From contig CAVPRS010000011.1 of NCBI GenBank assembly GCA_963707895.1, positions 1 to 64,000 on the forward strand: a stretch of DNA of 64,000 bases, given 5' to 3'. Positions 51,553-60,960 of this stretch are shown here, piece after piece; positions within the stretch are counted from its first letter, which is position 1; each line of letters begins with the position of its first letter. Position numbers and translations under genes: made by a program. The stretch is from Fodinibacter sp963707895 (GTDB lineage Bacteria; Actinomycetota; Actinomycetes; Actinomycetales; Dermatophilaceae). The notes beneath the pieces are model-generated. The model saw nothing but the letters and a program-made list of their open reading frames with translations, ran no database searches and was not told where the DNA came from.

Positions 51553-52224
51553 TCATGGGGCTCCCTGCGGTTCCGTCGGGCTGGGAACGGCGCTGGGGCC
51601 GGCATCCGGCCCGGCCCGGCGCGTCCCGGCAGCCCGGGCGCCGGCAGACCCCCCGCCCCCCGTGGTCCCGGTGCCGTCCGGGCCGCCGAGGAGGGCCGCC
51701 AGGGCCTCGCGCCCACGGAAGCAGCGGGACTTGACCGTGCCCTCGGCCACCCCGAGCACCTGCGCCGCTTCGGCGACGGGCAGGCCGTGCATGTCGACGA
51801 GCACCAGAGCCATCCGCTGCCCCTCGGGGAGCTGCATCAGCGCCTCGCGCACGTCGACGCGGGCCTCGACCGAGGCGTGGTGGTCGTGCAGGTCGGGCAG
51901 GTCGAGCTCACCGAGGTCGCCCGCGCGGCGCACCGAGACCTTCTCGCGCCGGAGCCGGTCAAGGCAGGCGTTGACGACGATGCGGTGCAGCCAGGTGGTG
52001 ACGGCGGCCTCGCCACGGAACGCGTCGGCGCGCCGGAAGGCGGAGATGAAGGCGTCCTGGACGGCATCGGCCGCCAGCTCGCGGTTGCTCGTGGTGCGCA
52101 GCGCCACGGCGTACATCCGGTCGCGGTGCCTGCGGAACAGCTCACCGAACGCGGCGCCGCCGTCGCCGTCGACGTGGCGCTGGAGCAGCTCGTGGTCGCT
52201 GAGGGCGCTGAGGTCGTCGAGCAT
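51553..52224 (-). CDS. sigM: ECF RNA polymerase sigma factor SigM
   Basis: 223-residue ECF sigma factor. Region 2 is FGELFRRHRDRMYAVALRTT to the helix of WLHRIVVNACLDRLR; region 4 is LPEGQRMALVLVDMHGLPV, AEAAQVLGVAEGTVKSRCFR. The last ~40 residues are Gly/Pro/Thr-rich. The ATG at 52224 (MLDDLSALSDHELL) is chosen by alignment. It sits between the pseudokinase and the anti-sigma gene, as in mycobacteria, and its regulon there concerns the cell surface. Here the target genes are unknown. Confidence 0.92.
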   Translation of the reverse strand: MLDDLSALSDHELLQRHVDGDGGAAFGELFRRHRDRMYAVALRTTSNRELAADAVQDAFISAFRRADAFRGEAAVTTWLHRIVVNACLDRLRREKVSVRRAGDLGELDLPDLHDHHASVEARVDVREALMQLPEGQRMALVLVDMHGLPVAEAAQVLGVAEGTVKSRCFRGREALAALLGGPDGTGTTGGGGSAGARAAGTRRAGPDAGPSAVPSPTEPQGAP

Positions 52225-52238
52225 CGCGGGATCCGGCG

Positions 52239-54365
52239 TCAGCCGGTGACGACGACCTCGTCGAGCCACGCGCGGCGCTTGTCGTTCTCGTCGGGCGTGA
52301 GCTTCGTGAACCACACGACGATGTACTGCCCGCTGACGTCGGCCGGCACGTCGAAGGTGACGTTGCCGTCGGCGTCGGCCTTCTCACCGATCTTGGTCGC
52401 ACCCTCGAGGCGGTTGTCGGGCCCGACGTAGACCTCGATGTCGGCGGGATGGGGGATGTTCAGCTCGACGGACTGCGGCTTCTTGTTGGGGCCGAGGTCG
52501 ACGATGACGCCCAGGCCCTTCTTCAGGCCGCCGAAGGTGTCGGTGCGGTAGTTCTCGGAGAACCAGCCGGTGCCCTTGTCGCCGTCGTAGATCTTGGGGG
52601 TGAGGTTGTTGTTCTCCTGGCCGTCGCCCTCGGGGTCGTAGGCCTCGACCTTGAGGATCGCCAGCGGCTCGGCGGTGCCGCCGCCAGTGGCCGTCGACTC
52701 ACTGCCGGTGGGTGCGGCCGACGACGGTGCCACGGTGGTGGTGCGGGTGGCCGGGGCGGCGGAGTCACCGAAGATCGAGTCGCTCTCGGAGCCGATCCGC
52801 GAGACGCCCCAGATGCCGATCACCATCGCGGCCACGACGAAGGCGACGACGATGCCCAGGGCCAGCTTCGACTCGTCCTTGGTGAGCGGTTCGGCCGGCA
52901 CCAGGGGAGCGGGCGCCTCGAGGCCGTCGTCGGAGGGGGGAGCGTCGTCGGTGCTGAGCTCGGAGACCTTGTCGACGGCCCGTCGAGCCAGGCTGCCCAC
53001 CTTGTCGCCGACCGAGCCGAGGGCGCCGGCCACGGCGGCACCCGCCGTCGCCGCGCCGGTCGGCGAGCCGTCGTCCTCGTCATCGAGCGGTCCGGCGGGG
53101 AGGTTGGGCCTGGTCGCCACGGGCGACACGACGGTGGTGGCGTTGAGCCAGTCGGGCTCCTCGTCGACCACGGGGATGGTGCGGGTCGCCTCGTCGGCCT
53201 CGTCGACGGGTGCGCCGGCCCCGGCTGCCGCCGCGGCTGCACCGCCGGATGCCGTGGACGCGCCGGCTGCCGCCGCGGCTCCGCCGGCGAGCCCGAGGGC
53301 GGCTGCCGCCTTGCGACCCAGGGGGCGCTTGCGGGGACGGGTGGCGGTGGACTCCTCGGTCGCCTCGTCCACGGCGGCCGTGGCATCGGCGGGGACGACG
53401 GGCTGTTCGAGGGTGACGGGCTCGTCGGTGGCGTCGGCCGCGGGTCCCGAGGCGTCCGCAGCGGCCGCACCGCCGGCAACGGCCGCACCGCCGGCAACGG
53501 CCGCACCGCCGGCAACGGCGGCGCCGGCGCCCACGGCATCCGAGGTGGTGGTCTCTTCGTCGTCGACGGCAGCGGACGCCGTGCGGGTGACCGGGCGGCC
53601 GACCACCTGGCGGGAGGGCCACGGTGCGACCTGCCGGGCGAAGTCACCCGGGCTGGTGGGGCCCTGGTCGTCGTTGAGGGTGAGGCGGCAGATGGCGTCG
53701 AGGTCGCGGGGGACCCCGGCGGCGATCTCGGAGGGTGCGGCGACCCCACCGGGGACGCGCGGCGCGCCCGCGAGGCCGGACCCGCCCGCACCGAGCGGCC
53801 AGAGCCCGGTCAGGCCGGCATACGTGAGCGCCACGACACCGACGGCGTCGCGGCGGGCGGCGTCGTCGGACTCGGCGCCGTCCTCACCGGCGCGCACGGC
53901 GGCGGTCTCGAGGCCGCGCAGGCGCACGTCGCCGTCGGGGGTGCGCAGCACGTCGTCGGGCTTGAGGTCGAGGTGGTGCATGCCCCGCTGGCCGGCCGAC
54001 TCCAGGGCCGCGGCGACCTCGCCGGTGATCCGCCGCACCTCGTCGCCGGGCACGCCACCGTCGGTGACCAGCTCGGCGAGCGTGCGGGCCTCACCGAGGT
54101 CCTCCTCGACGACGTAGGCGACCTCGTCGTCGCCACCGACGTCGAGGATGCGCACGAAGACGACGTGGGTCACCGAGGCAGCACGCCGCGCGGCGTCGAG
54201 CAGGGCCGGGGTGCGGTGGTCGTCGCCCGCGATGCAGAGCATCGAGACGGTGCGACCGAGGGTCGTGTCGTCGGCGGACCAGCGTTCGGTGCCGTGCAGC
54301 TGTTCGAGCCGCCGGCGAACGGTGTAACGGCCACCGAGGACGGTGCCGGGACCCACACCCCTCAC
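52239..54365 (-). CDS. Pseudokinase with extracellular jelly-roll domain (MurJ partner)
   Basis: 708-residue membrane protein. The N-terminal ~250 residues have a protein-kinase fold, but the catalytic loop is HHLDLKPDDV in place of HRDLKPxN, the DFG is RGL, and the ATP-anchoring VAIK Lys is missing, so no phosphotransfer is expected. A long Ala/Gly/Glu-rich linker with a tandem repeat follows, then one helix (KLALGIVVAFVVAAMVIGIW) and a C-terminal beta domain (KVEAYDPEGDGQENNNL to WLDEVVVTG). This is the C-terminal half of mycobacterial MviN (Rv3910), here a separate gene after murJ; there, phosphorylation by PknB recruits FhaA. The gene-split and function are by analogy. Confidence 0.88.
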   Translation of the reverse strand: MRGVGPGTVLGGRYTVRRRLEQLHGTERWSADDTTLGRTVSMLCIAGDDHRTPALLDAARRAASVTHVVFVRILDVGGDDEVAYVVEEDLGEARTLAELVTDGGVPGDEVRRITGEVAAALESAGQRGMHHLDLKPDDVLRTPDGDVRLRGLETAAVRAGEDGAESDDAARRDAVGVVALTYAGLTGLWPLGAGGSGLAGAPRVPGGVAAPSEIAAGVPRDLDAICRLTLNDDQGPTSPGDFARQVAPWPSRQVVGRPVTRTASAAVDDEETTTSDAVGAGAAVAGGAAVAGGAAVAGGAAAADASGPAADATDEPVTLEQPVVPADATAAVDEATEESTATRPRKRPLGRKAAAALGLAGGAAAAAGASTASGGAAAAAAGAGAPVDEADEATRTIPVVDEEPDWLNATTVVSPVATRPNLPAGPLDDEDDGSPTGAATAGAAVAGALGSVGDKVGSLARRAVDKVSELSTDDAPPSDDGLEAPAPLVPAEPLTKDESKLALGIVVAFVVAAMVIGIWGVSRIGSESDSIFGDSAAPATRTTTVAPSSAAPTGSESTATGGGTAEPLAILKVEAYDPEGDGQENNNLTPKIYDGDKGTGWFSENYRTDTFGGLKKGLGVIVDLGPNKKPQSVELNIPHPADIEVYVGPDNRLEGATKIGEKADADGNVTFDVPADVSGQYIVVWFTKLTPDENDKRRAWLDEVVVTG
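53464..53517. repeat. Tandem 18-bp repeat inside the pseudokinase linker
   Basis: Three near-identical units of CCGCACCGCCGGCAACGG, encoding repeated AVAGGA-type residues. The third copy is shortened or diverges at its end. Copy number probably varies between strains. Confidence 0.75.
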
Positions 54366-54456
54366 CGGTGCTCCTCTCCCTCGTCAGGTCACGACGTGCG
54401 CACGCCGCCCAGCACCCGCGACCAGCGGGTGTGCGCCCATAGTAGGCACTGGCGAC

Positions 54457-56226
54457 TCAGCCCCGGCGTAGCCGCCGCGTGAAGGGTTCGAGCGCCGCAC
54501 CGATCTCGCGGACCCCGAGGGCGTGCGCGACGCCCCAGGTCACGGTGAGCTGGATGACGCCGGCGACGCCGAGCACGAGGATGCCCGCCACGAACCCCCG
54601 CACGCCGCGGGTCTCGCCGAGGTCTGGCAGCACCGTGTGGATCAGCCAGGACAGTGCCAGTGCGGTCGCCACTGCGGGCACCGCGAGCTTGAGGTAGACG
54701 GCTGCAGTGCTCCGCAGGCCGAGGTGCCCGTGCCGGCGACGCAACACCGTGAACCCGACGCTCGCCGTGACGCTGTACGCGAGCACCTGACCCATGCTGA
54801 GCGTGAAGGCCGTCAGGCTCGGCACCATCGTCGCGGCGACGAGGGCGCCGAGGGTCGCCAGGCCGGTGGAGACGCACTGGAGGCGGAACGTCATCCAGGT
54901 CATCTGGTGGGCGTAGAACAACCGGTCGTTGAGGTAGGTCCAGGCCATCGGGATGGCCAGCCAGATCAGGCCGGCGAGCACGACGGCGATGGCCCGGGTC
55001 TCATCGAGGCTGTTCTTGAAGAACAAGGTGGCCGCGACGTAGGGGGCCAGCACCCCGACGAAGACAACTCCGGGCACCAGGATCACCGAGGGAAGACGCA
55101 TCCCCTGGTGGTGGTAGCGCATCACCTCGGCGGAGTCGCCCCGGGCGGCCGCCTCGGACAGCCGGGTGTACAGGGCCGTGATGAGCGAGACCGTGACCAG
55201 GCCGTGCAGGAGCATGGTGATGAGCAGCGCCGGGTTGAAGGCAGCGAGGCCGGCCACCGGGTCGCCGGCGTCCACCCCCAGGTTGGTGGCGCGGGTGAGC
55301 ACCCGTGAGGTGACGACGAAGCTCAGGGTGCTGACGACGATGGAGCCGAAGGTCCATTTGGCGACCGTGCTGACCTCGCCCAGGCCGTGCCCGCGGATGC
55401 CCCACACCGGGCGGTAGCGGAAGCCGATGCGGCGCAGCGGCACGAGCAGGGACAGGGCCTGCACGACAATCGACAGGGTCGCCGACCCGGCGAGGATCGC
55501 GATCATCTCGGGGGTCCAGTCGGACGGCGCGGCGGACGTGGGGAACCCGGCCCGCTGGAACCAGACCAGCCCGCCGATGGCCACGATGTTGGCCAGGGCC
55601 GGCGCCCACATGTAGCCGGCGAACCGGCCGTGGGCGTTGAGCACCTGGCCCAGGATCGTGTAGAGGCCGTAGAAGAAGATCTGCGGGAGGCAGATGACGG
55701 CGAACACCGTCGCGAGGTTCAGGGCGGCCGCGTTGTGGACGTTGTAGAAGAGCCGCACGGCCAGGGGTGCCAGCAGCACCATGACCACGGTCGCCGCCGC
55801 CAGGATGGCGAGCGAGATGGTGATGATCCGGTTGACGAACTCGTCGCCGTCGGGCCGCATCTTCGCGCGCACGATCTGCGGCACGAAGATGGCATTGACC
55901 GCGCCACCGGCGATGAGCAGGTAGAACGTGTTGGGCAGCGAGTTGGCGGCGGAGAAGCCGTCGGCCACGTAGCCGGTGGTGCCGATGACGCCGGTGAGCA
56001 GTGCCGCCCGCACCAGCCCGAGCATCCGGCTGACCAGCGTGCCCGAGGCCATGACCGCCCCGGCCCGGCCGAGGCTCTGGCGTGGCGCGGTGGGGTTCTG
56101 GCCCGCCTCGGCCGCGAGCGTCGCGCCGCCGGGGTCGACCTGGGTCTCGTCGACCGCGTCAACGGTGTCAACCGCGTCGTCCTGGGCGCGGTCTCCGGGC
56201 GTGGGGGCGGGGGGCTCGGTCGTCAT
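54457..56226 (-). CDS. murJ: Lipid II flippase MurJ (MviN)
   Basis: 589-residue MOP-family flippase with about 14 membrane helices; landmarks are SRMLGLVRAALLTGVIGT, GGAVNAIFVPQIVRAKM, and LVTVSLITALYTRLSEAAA. It moves lipid II across the membrane for peptidoglycan synthesis. The ATG at 56226 begins a ~45-residue acidic disordered leader. The pseudokinase domain fused to MurJ in mycobacteria is here the next gene (91 bases downstream). The Nudix gene stops 29 bases upstream. Confidence 0.95.
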   Translation of the reverse strand: MTTEPPAPTPGDRAQDDAVDTVDAVDETQVDPGGATLAAEAGQNPTAPRQSLGRAGAVMASGTLVSRMLGLVRAALLTGVIGTTGYVADGFSAANSLPNTFYLLIAGGAVNAIFVPQIVRAKMRPDGDEFVNRIITISLAILAAATVVMVLLAPLAVRLFYNVHNAAALNLATVFAVICLPQIFFYGLYTILGQVLNAHGRFAGYMWAPALANIVAIGGLVWFQRAGFPTSAAPSDWTPEMIAILAGSATLSIVVQALSLLVPLRRIGFRYRPVWGIRGHGLGEVSTVAKWTFGSIVVSTLSFVVTSRVLTRATNLGVDAGDPVAGLAAFNPALLITMLLHGLVTVSLITALYTRLSEAAARGDSAEVMRYHHQGMRLPSVILVPGVVFVGVLAPYVAATLFFKNSLDETRAIAVVLAGLIWLAIPMAWTYLNDRLFYAHQMTWMTFRLQCVSTGLATLGALVAATMVPSLTAFTLSMGQVLAYSVTASVGFTVLRRRHGHLGLRSTAAVYLKLAVPAVATALALSWLIHTVLPDLGETRGVRGFVAGILVLGVAGVIQLTVTWGVAHALGVREIGAALEPFTRRLRRG

Positions 56227-56255
56227 CGGGGAGGGGGTCTTCCGGGAAGGAGGGC

Positions 56256-56744
56256 TCAGGCGTCGCCGGCGAGCCGCTGCCAGGCGACCCGGGCGATCCG
56301 CCGCTCGTTGGGGAAGGTGAGGTGGCGGTGCGCGTCGCGCAACGGTAGCCACGCCACGTCGATCGCCTCGTGGTCGGGGTCGTTCTCGATGGTGAGGTGC
56401 CCGCCGACCGCCTCGAGCAGGTAGTGGTGCACGTACTTGTGGATGCGGCGCTCGCCGGCGGCGAACCAGTAGTCGATGGTGCCGAGCTCGATGAGCACGC
56501 GGCCCTCGATGCCGGTCTCCTCGGCGACCTCGCGGGCGGCGGTCTGCGGCAGCGTCTCCTCGCCCTCGATGTGCCCCTTGGGCAGGCACCACTCGACGCG
56601 ACCGGCCCGGTTGCGGCGGGCGATGACGGCGATGCGGGCCTCGCCCTCGAAGACGTCGACGACCACCCCGCCCGCGCTGCGCTCCTCGACCGCGGGGAGC
56701 CGCCGGGGGGTGACCCCGGGCGGATCTGCGGCGACGTGGCTCAT
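56256..56744 (-). CDS. NUDIX hydrolase
   Basis: 162-residue protein with a perfect Nudix box: GHIEGEETLPQTAAREVAEE followed by TGIEG (GX5EX7REUXEEXGU). N-terminal SAGGVVVDVFEG and C-terminal PDHEAIDVAWLPLRDA fit the fold. Likely hydrolyses a nucleoside diphosphate derivative; the substrate is unknown. It is the counterpart of mycobacterial Rv3908 beside pcnA, transcribed divergently from the CCA gene. The ATG at 56744 fits the alignment; the frame is open further upstream. Confidence 0.92.
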   Translation of the reverse strand: MSHVAADPPGVTPRRLPAVEERSAGGVVVDVFEGEARIAVIARRNRAGRVEWCLPKGHIEGEETLPQTAAREVAEETGIEGRVLIELGTIDYWFAAGERRIHKYVHHYLLEAVGGHLTIENDPDHEAIDVAWLPLRDAHRHLTFPNERRIARVAWQRLAGDA

Positions 56745-56867
56745 CTGGTCACTGTAACCAGTGTGGCGTCGCGCGGTCGGGGACGAGCCGTCGGCGAGCG
56801 CTGCCGGTGAGCAGGTGGCCGGGCGGCCGTCCACGGCGGCCGTGCGGGCGGCATACCCTTGGTCCTC

Positions 56868-58355
56868 GTGTCCACCCGTCAGCCACCGGCCGCCCTGCTG
56901 CGCCAGGCGGTCGCCCACCTGGCGCCCGACCTGCCGGTGCTCACCGACCTCGGGCAGCGCTTCGCGGCTGCGGGGCACGACCTGGCCCTGGTCGGGGGCC
57001 CGGTCCGCGACGCCCTGCTCGGGCGCGCCTCGACCGACCTGGACTTCACGACCTCCGCCCGCCCGGACGCCACCGAGGCCCTGCTCAAGGAGTGGGGCAG
57101 CGCCACCTGGGACATGGGTCGCGAGTTCGGGACCATCGGCGCCAGGCGGGGCAACGTCGTCGTCGAGGTCACCACGTACCGCGCCGACGCCTACGACGGG
57201 CAGACCCGCAAGCCGGTGGTGGCCTTCGGCGACTCGCTCGACGACGACCTCGTGCGGCGTGACTTCACCGTCAACGCGATGGCGCTGCGTCTTCCCGACC
57301 TGACCTTCGTGGACCCCCACGGGGGCCTCACCGACCTCGACGCCGGGCTGTTGCGCACGCCGTCACCGCCCGAGGTGTCGTTCGGCGACGACCCGCTTCG
57401 GATGATGCGTGCCGCCCGGTTCGTGGCGCAGCTCGGCTTCGTCCCGGCCCCCGAGGTGTTCGCCGCCATGAGCGAGATGGCGGCCACGATCGAGATCGTG
57501 TCGGCCGAGCGGGTGCGCGACGAGCTGGTCAAGCTGCTGCTGGCGCCGCACCCCCGGGCCGGTCTCGAGCTGCTGACGGTCAGCGGGCTGGCCGGCCACG
57601 TGCTGCCCGAGCTCCCCGCCCTGCAGCTCGAGGTCGACGAGCACCACCGCCACAAGGACGTCTACGAGCACTCGATGACCGTCCTCGAGCAGGCCATCGA
57701 CCTCGAGGGTCCCCCCGGCGGGCCACCGGAGTCGGTGCCCGGGCCCGACATCGTGCTGCGCCTGGCCGCGCTCCTGCACGACGTCGGAAAGCCGGCCACC
57801 CGCCGGTTCGAGGACGCCGGCGGTGTCTCCTTCCACCACCACGAGGTGGTGGGCGCCAAGCTCGTGGCCAAGCGGATGCGTGCGCTGCGGTTCGACAAGG
57901 AGACGACCAAGTCGGTGGCCCGACTGGTGGAGCTGCACCTGCGCTTCCACGGCTACGGCGAGGGCACCTGGACCGACTCCGCCGTGCGCCGCTACGTCAC
58001 GGATGCCGGCCCGCTCCTTCCGCGGCTGCACCGCCTCACCCGCGCCGACTGCACGACGCGCAACGTGCGCAAGGCCCGACGACTCGCCGCCACCTACGAC
58101 GACCTCGAGTCGCGCATCGAGGTGCTGCTCGAGCAGGAGGAGCTGGCGGCGGTGCGCCCCGAGCTCGACGGCAACGAGATCGCGGCCACGCTCGGCATCG
58201 CGCCCGGTCCCGTGCTCGGGCGTGCCTACAAGCACCTGCTCGCCGTGCGCCTCGACGAGGGGCCGCTGGGCAAGGAGGCCGCCGCCGATCGGCTGCGCGA
58301 GTGGTGGGCGCACCTGGTGGCGACCGCCCGAGTCGGGAACCGTTGCGAGGCATGA
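56868..58355 (+). CDS. pcnA: CCA tRNA nucleotidyltransferase
   Basis: 495-residue polymerase that adds CCA to tRNA 3' ends. The class II head domain has LVGGPVRDALLGRASTDLDF and the acidic pair DLDF; RRDFTVNAMALRL, SFGDDPLRMMRAARFVAQLG and the HD-type AALLHDVGKPATR region follow, and the tail ends LREWWAHLVATARV. The GTG at 56868 lies about 10 bases after a TACCCT -10 (56853-56858), so the message may be leaderless. Both tRNAs in this window already encode CCA, so its role here would be repair. It corresponds to mycobacterial pcnA by position. Confidence 0.95.
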   Translation: MSTRQPPAALLRQAVAHLAPDLPVLTDLGQRFAAAGHDLALVGGPVRDALLGRASTDLDFTTSARPDATEALLKEWGSATWDMGREFGTIGARRGNVVVEVTTYRADAYDGQTRKPVVAFGDSLDDDLVRRDFTVNAMALRLPDLTFVDPHGGLTDLDAGLLRTPSPPEVSFGDDPLRMMRAARFVAQLGFVPAPEVFAAMSEMAATIEIVSAERVRDELVKLLLAPHPRAGLELLTVSGLAGHVLPELPALQLEVDEHHRHKDVYEHSMTVLEQAIDLEGPPGGPPESVPGPDIVLRLAALLHDVGKPATRRFEDAGGVSFHHHEVVGAKLVAKRMRALRFDKETTKSVARLVELHLRFHGYGEGTWTDSAVRRYVTDAGPLLPRLHRLTRADCTTRNVRKARRLAATYDDLESRIEVLLEQEELAAVRPELDGNEIAATLGIAPGPVLGRAYKHLLAVRLDEGPLGKEAAADRLREWWAHLVATARVGNRCEA

Positions 58356-58410
58356 GCGAGGTCGAAGTCCGGTAGCGTTCGTCGCCCGTCGAGGGGGAAG
58401 TGGTGAGCAC

Positions 58411-58500
58411 GTGAGCGAATCGACCGGTGCGGCTCGGTGCTGTCGTTGCGACCTACGGGGTGGAGCAGTACCTCCCGGACTTCCTGACATCCCTCGAGAA
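58411..58500 (+). pseudogene. 5' fragment of a family-2 glycosyltransferase
   Basis: GTG at 58411 reads MSESTG; after one indel (extra G at 58426-58427) the frame gives VRLGAVVATYGVEQYLPDFL and then LTSLEN, the start of a GT2 domain. At about 58500 the similarity stops abruptly and the sequence becomes the 3' part of the asparagine-synthase-like gene on the other strand. No catalytic residues are present. A GAGGGGGAAG ribosome site lies upstream. The rest of the gene is missing here. Confidence 0.65.
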
Positions 58501-59507
58501 CCGATGACCTCGAATGCCAGCCGCTCTTTCCAGCGAGTCTCGGCGGGAACCTGTCGGACTAGGCTGATAAAGCGGTTGTCGAGCAGGGGGTCAAAGGAAT
58601 GCCGGCGGAACCGCGAACCGGCTCGGCGGGCAGCTACCCACCTGCCGTTGCGATGTTCGAGGTAGTACTCGTCCGACGCCTCGTACGGAGCGGACAATGC
58701 AAGGTCCAGGATGGGAGCCGCCAGAGCTCGTGCGCTCTCGACGTAACGAGGGGTGAAGACATGACCCCCGGTGAGGATGTTGCGCAGTTGGGTCCACAAC
58801 TTCTGCGCGTCGAGTTCGTCGAGATGCGGAAGAACGAGACCCCCTCGCATCACCTCGCCACCGACGCCTGAGAGGCTCGGGACCGGCATCATTGGGCCGT
58901 AGTCTTCGATGTCGTCCCACCCGGAGGTCATCGCATCGTGGACGTCCAGTGCGCGCACAATGCGCGAGAGCGGGTCTTCAGCGTGGATGGTGTCCGACTT
59001 GGTGACACCTGCGGGTCGACTCACCTCGTGCGGGACCCCCATGATCTTCGCTAGACGCGCAGCCAGTACGACGTCGGGGTCGTCTGGCATGCCGGTGGTG
59101 GAGGTCCGGACCTGCGTACCTGGTCGGTGGCTCAGGGCTGCCGCAAGCAGCCGACTGTCCCGTCCACCCGTGAGCGCCAGAGCCAACTCGTGCCCGGGTA
59201 CAGCATCGAATGCCCCGACGAGCGCCTCGGACACCGTCGCCACAACCGCGGTGTCCAACTTTCCGTCACGCATAAGTGGGATGGGCGCTCGGGCACGCCG
59301 TTGCCGGCGTTCAAACCACGGGTCGAGGAGCACGAGTTCGGCCGTGGCCAAGGCCTTGACTCCACGGAATGCCGTCAGTTCGCCCAAAAAGTGACCTGCA
59401 TTGGCCATGTGGCGAAGCCCGACGAGGTCTAGGTCCGGGCGGGGGTCGTCGATGTCCAGGCGGTCTGCCTGCGCTAGGAGATGGACGAGTAGCGATCGCG
59501 AGCCCAC
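58500..59507 (-). pseudogene. Asparagine-synthase-like protein, internal/3' fragment
   Basis: About 335 residues in one frame: SRSLLVHLLAQADRLDIDD, LRHMANAGHFLGELTAF, the PP-loop ATP site LALTGGRDSRLLAAALSH, SRIVRALDVHDAMTSGW and LDNRFISLVRQVPAETRWKE. Homologues in surface-polysaccharide loci transfer amino groups to or act as ATP-dependent ligases on sugars or acids; the exact reaction is unknown. The N-terminal glutaminase/leader part is broken by frame changes upstream of 59507 (a GMF-containing stretch near 59540 is probably part of it). The C-terminal end is cut at ~58500 by the glycosyltransferase fragment. Confidence 0.7.
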
Positions 59508-60476
59508 AACTCGCGGGCCCGGACGCGATAGACCGGAAGAACATGCCGTTCAGCGAACAGCTGCGCCGGGGGAGGCCTGTGCCGGCTACCGGGCCGATGA
59601 TCGCAGGCGACCCTGCTGGCAGGTCGGGCGAGGTCTCCGGCTGCGACCGCGCGTGCTCGTGGACGTGGGTCCCACCTGGCCCGACTCGGCGACGATCAAG
59701 CCGGTGTGACGGCGATGCCGTCACGGTCCGGCCTCGCAGCCGACGCCGCAGACACGGCAACCTGGCGCGGCGGTCGCGCGCGGCATCCACTCGACTCGAG
59801 GTGGTCGACTGGCACCGATCGTCGGCTCCCGGACACGGCCCTGCACGACATCTCGACGACGGCCGAGACGTCGAACTCCCTGACAGTCGGGCTAGCGCGA
59901 GTCGGCCGAGCAGTTGTGGGCGACCGTCAGCCGATGGACGACGCGACTGGCTCCGAAGCATCGATTCCTCCTCCGACGAGCGATCCACGGTCGCGCGTCG
60001 AGACCGTCGAGCCGCACGTCTGCGCGACGGCATCCTGACGCTGTCGACCAGAGCACCGGCAGCGGATCGCTTGAGACGTCCCGAAGTCTGAGCCGCACCA
60101 CGCGACTACGTTCGAACGCTTCAGCGGGCGGCTATCAACTGTCATCTGGACCGACGCCGGCTGCATCAATCCCAGTCGGGAGTCGTGCTACCGGCTGAGT
60201 CGCGACCACGGTGTCAGGCTGAGTTTCCGACGGACCGGCCCTTCGCGGCTGCGTACTTCACCGCCGTCTGTCTGAGGTCGCCGACAGGCTGGAGCCGTTG
60301 CGCGGAGGCGGACTATCTCTACTGACGTCGACGAGCGGATGGCACGCTCACGAGCCGAGTTTGCACAGATCGAGGCACGCTGGAGCAGCGTGGCCTAACG
60401 GCGCCTGATCACGCGATGCTCCCGTTGCGAGGTGGGCTTCCGCTCCGACCTCGCTGGTGGCGGTTGTGCGGGCCAT
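59508..60476. other. Stretch with no assignable gene
   Basis: About 970 bases. The first ~60 bases probably encode the lost N-terminal part of the asparagine-synthase-like protein. Beyond this, none of six frames shows a family motif over more than a few residues, although a short AQIEARWSSVA helix near 60365-60397 on the plus strand may start the next gene. Dense stops suggest frame damage rather than intergenic DNA. Confidence 0.4.
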
Positions 60477-60960
60477 ATGGACCTGAAACCCGATGTCGTC
60501 CTCGAATGCGGCAGTGGGTCCTCCTCGGTGTGGATTGGCCATGTCCTGCGGCTCCTTGGGCAAGGGCGACATATCGCACTCGAGCACGACGAGCACTATG
60601 CGGTCTGAGCCGCATGGCATCGCCAACCACGGGCTCGGTGACTTCGTCGAGGTACGGCACGTTCCACTGACACCGGTGACCTTCGGTAAGGAGTCCTTCT
60701 CCTGGTACGACACCCGTGCAGTTGCAGACTGGAGGGCTTGGGCGTCGTGTTCGTCGACGGACCCCGTTGGCTGGACCGGCGGCGCGCTACCGGCGTTGGC
60801 CGTCCGTTACCTGCATCCGAGCGCACTGTCTCCGGTCACGACGACACGATCGCTCGCCAGCACGCCGGATGCTGCGAGGCGCCCCGTCCTCCGACCCAGC
60901 GATTCCCGGCCGTTGATCGACCAGCGCGCCGCGAGATCAAGCGCCGGCTCTGATCCGGGT
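60477..60960 (+). pseudogene. Class I SAM-dependent methyltransferase, frame broken
   Basis: MDLKPDVVLECGSGSSSVWI and IGHVLRLLGQGRHIALEHDE are read from 60477: the ECGSGSSS loop is SAM motif I and LEHDEHYA its acidic partner. A frame change near 60600 leads to HGLGDFVEVRHVPLTPVTFG and KESFSWYDTRAVAD, and another near 60728 to LGVVFVDGPR, the motif of strand 5. The 3' end is not resolved. Substrate unknown; such enzymes occur in glycopolymer gene clusters. At least two single-base indels are needed. Confidence 0.6.

Noticed and set aside
53464..53517. Short regular repeats that could suggest a CRISPR array
   Set aside because: The units are contiguous without spacers, in frame and inside a coding linker; no cas genes are in the window.
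57363..58499. Minus-strand extension of the asparagine-synthase-like frame into the CCA gene
   Set aside because: After about 58500 it is antisense to the CCA gene and turns low-complexity, so the true family similarity ends at the junction.
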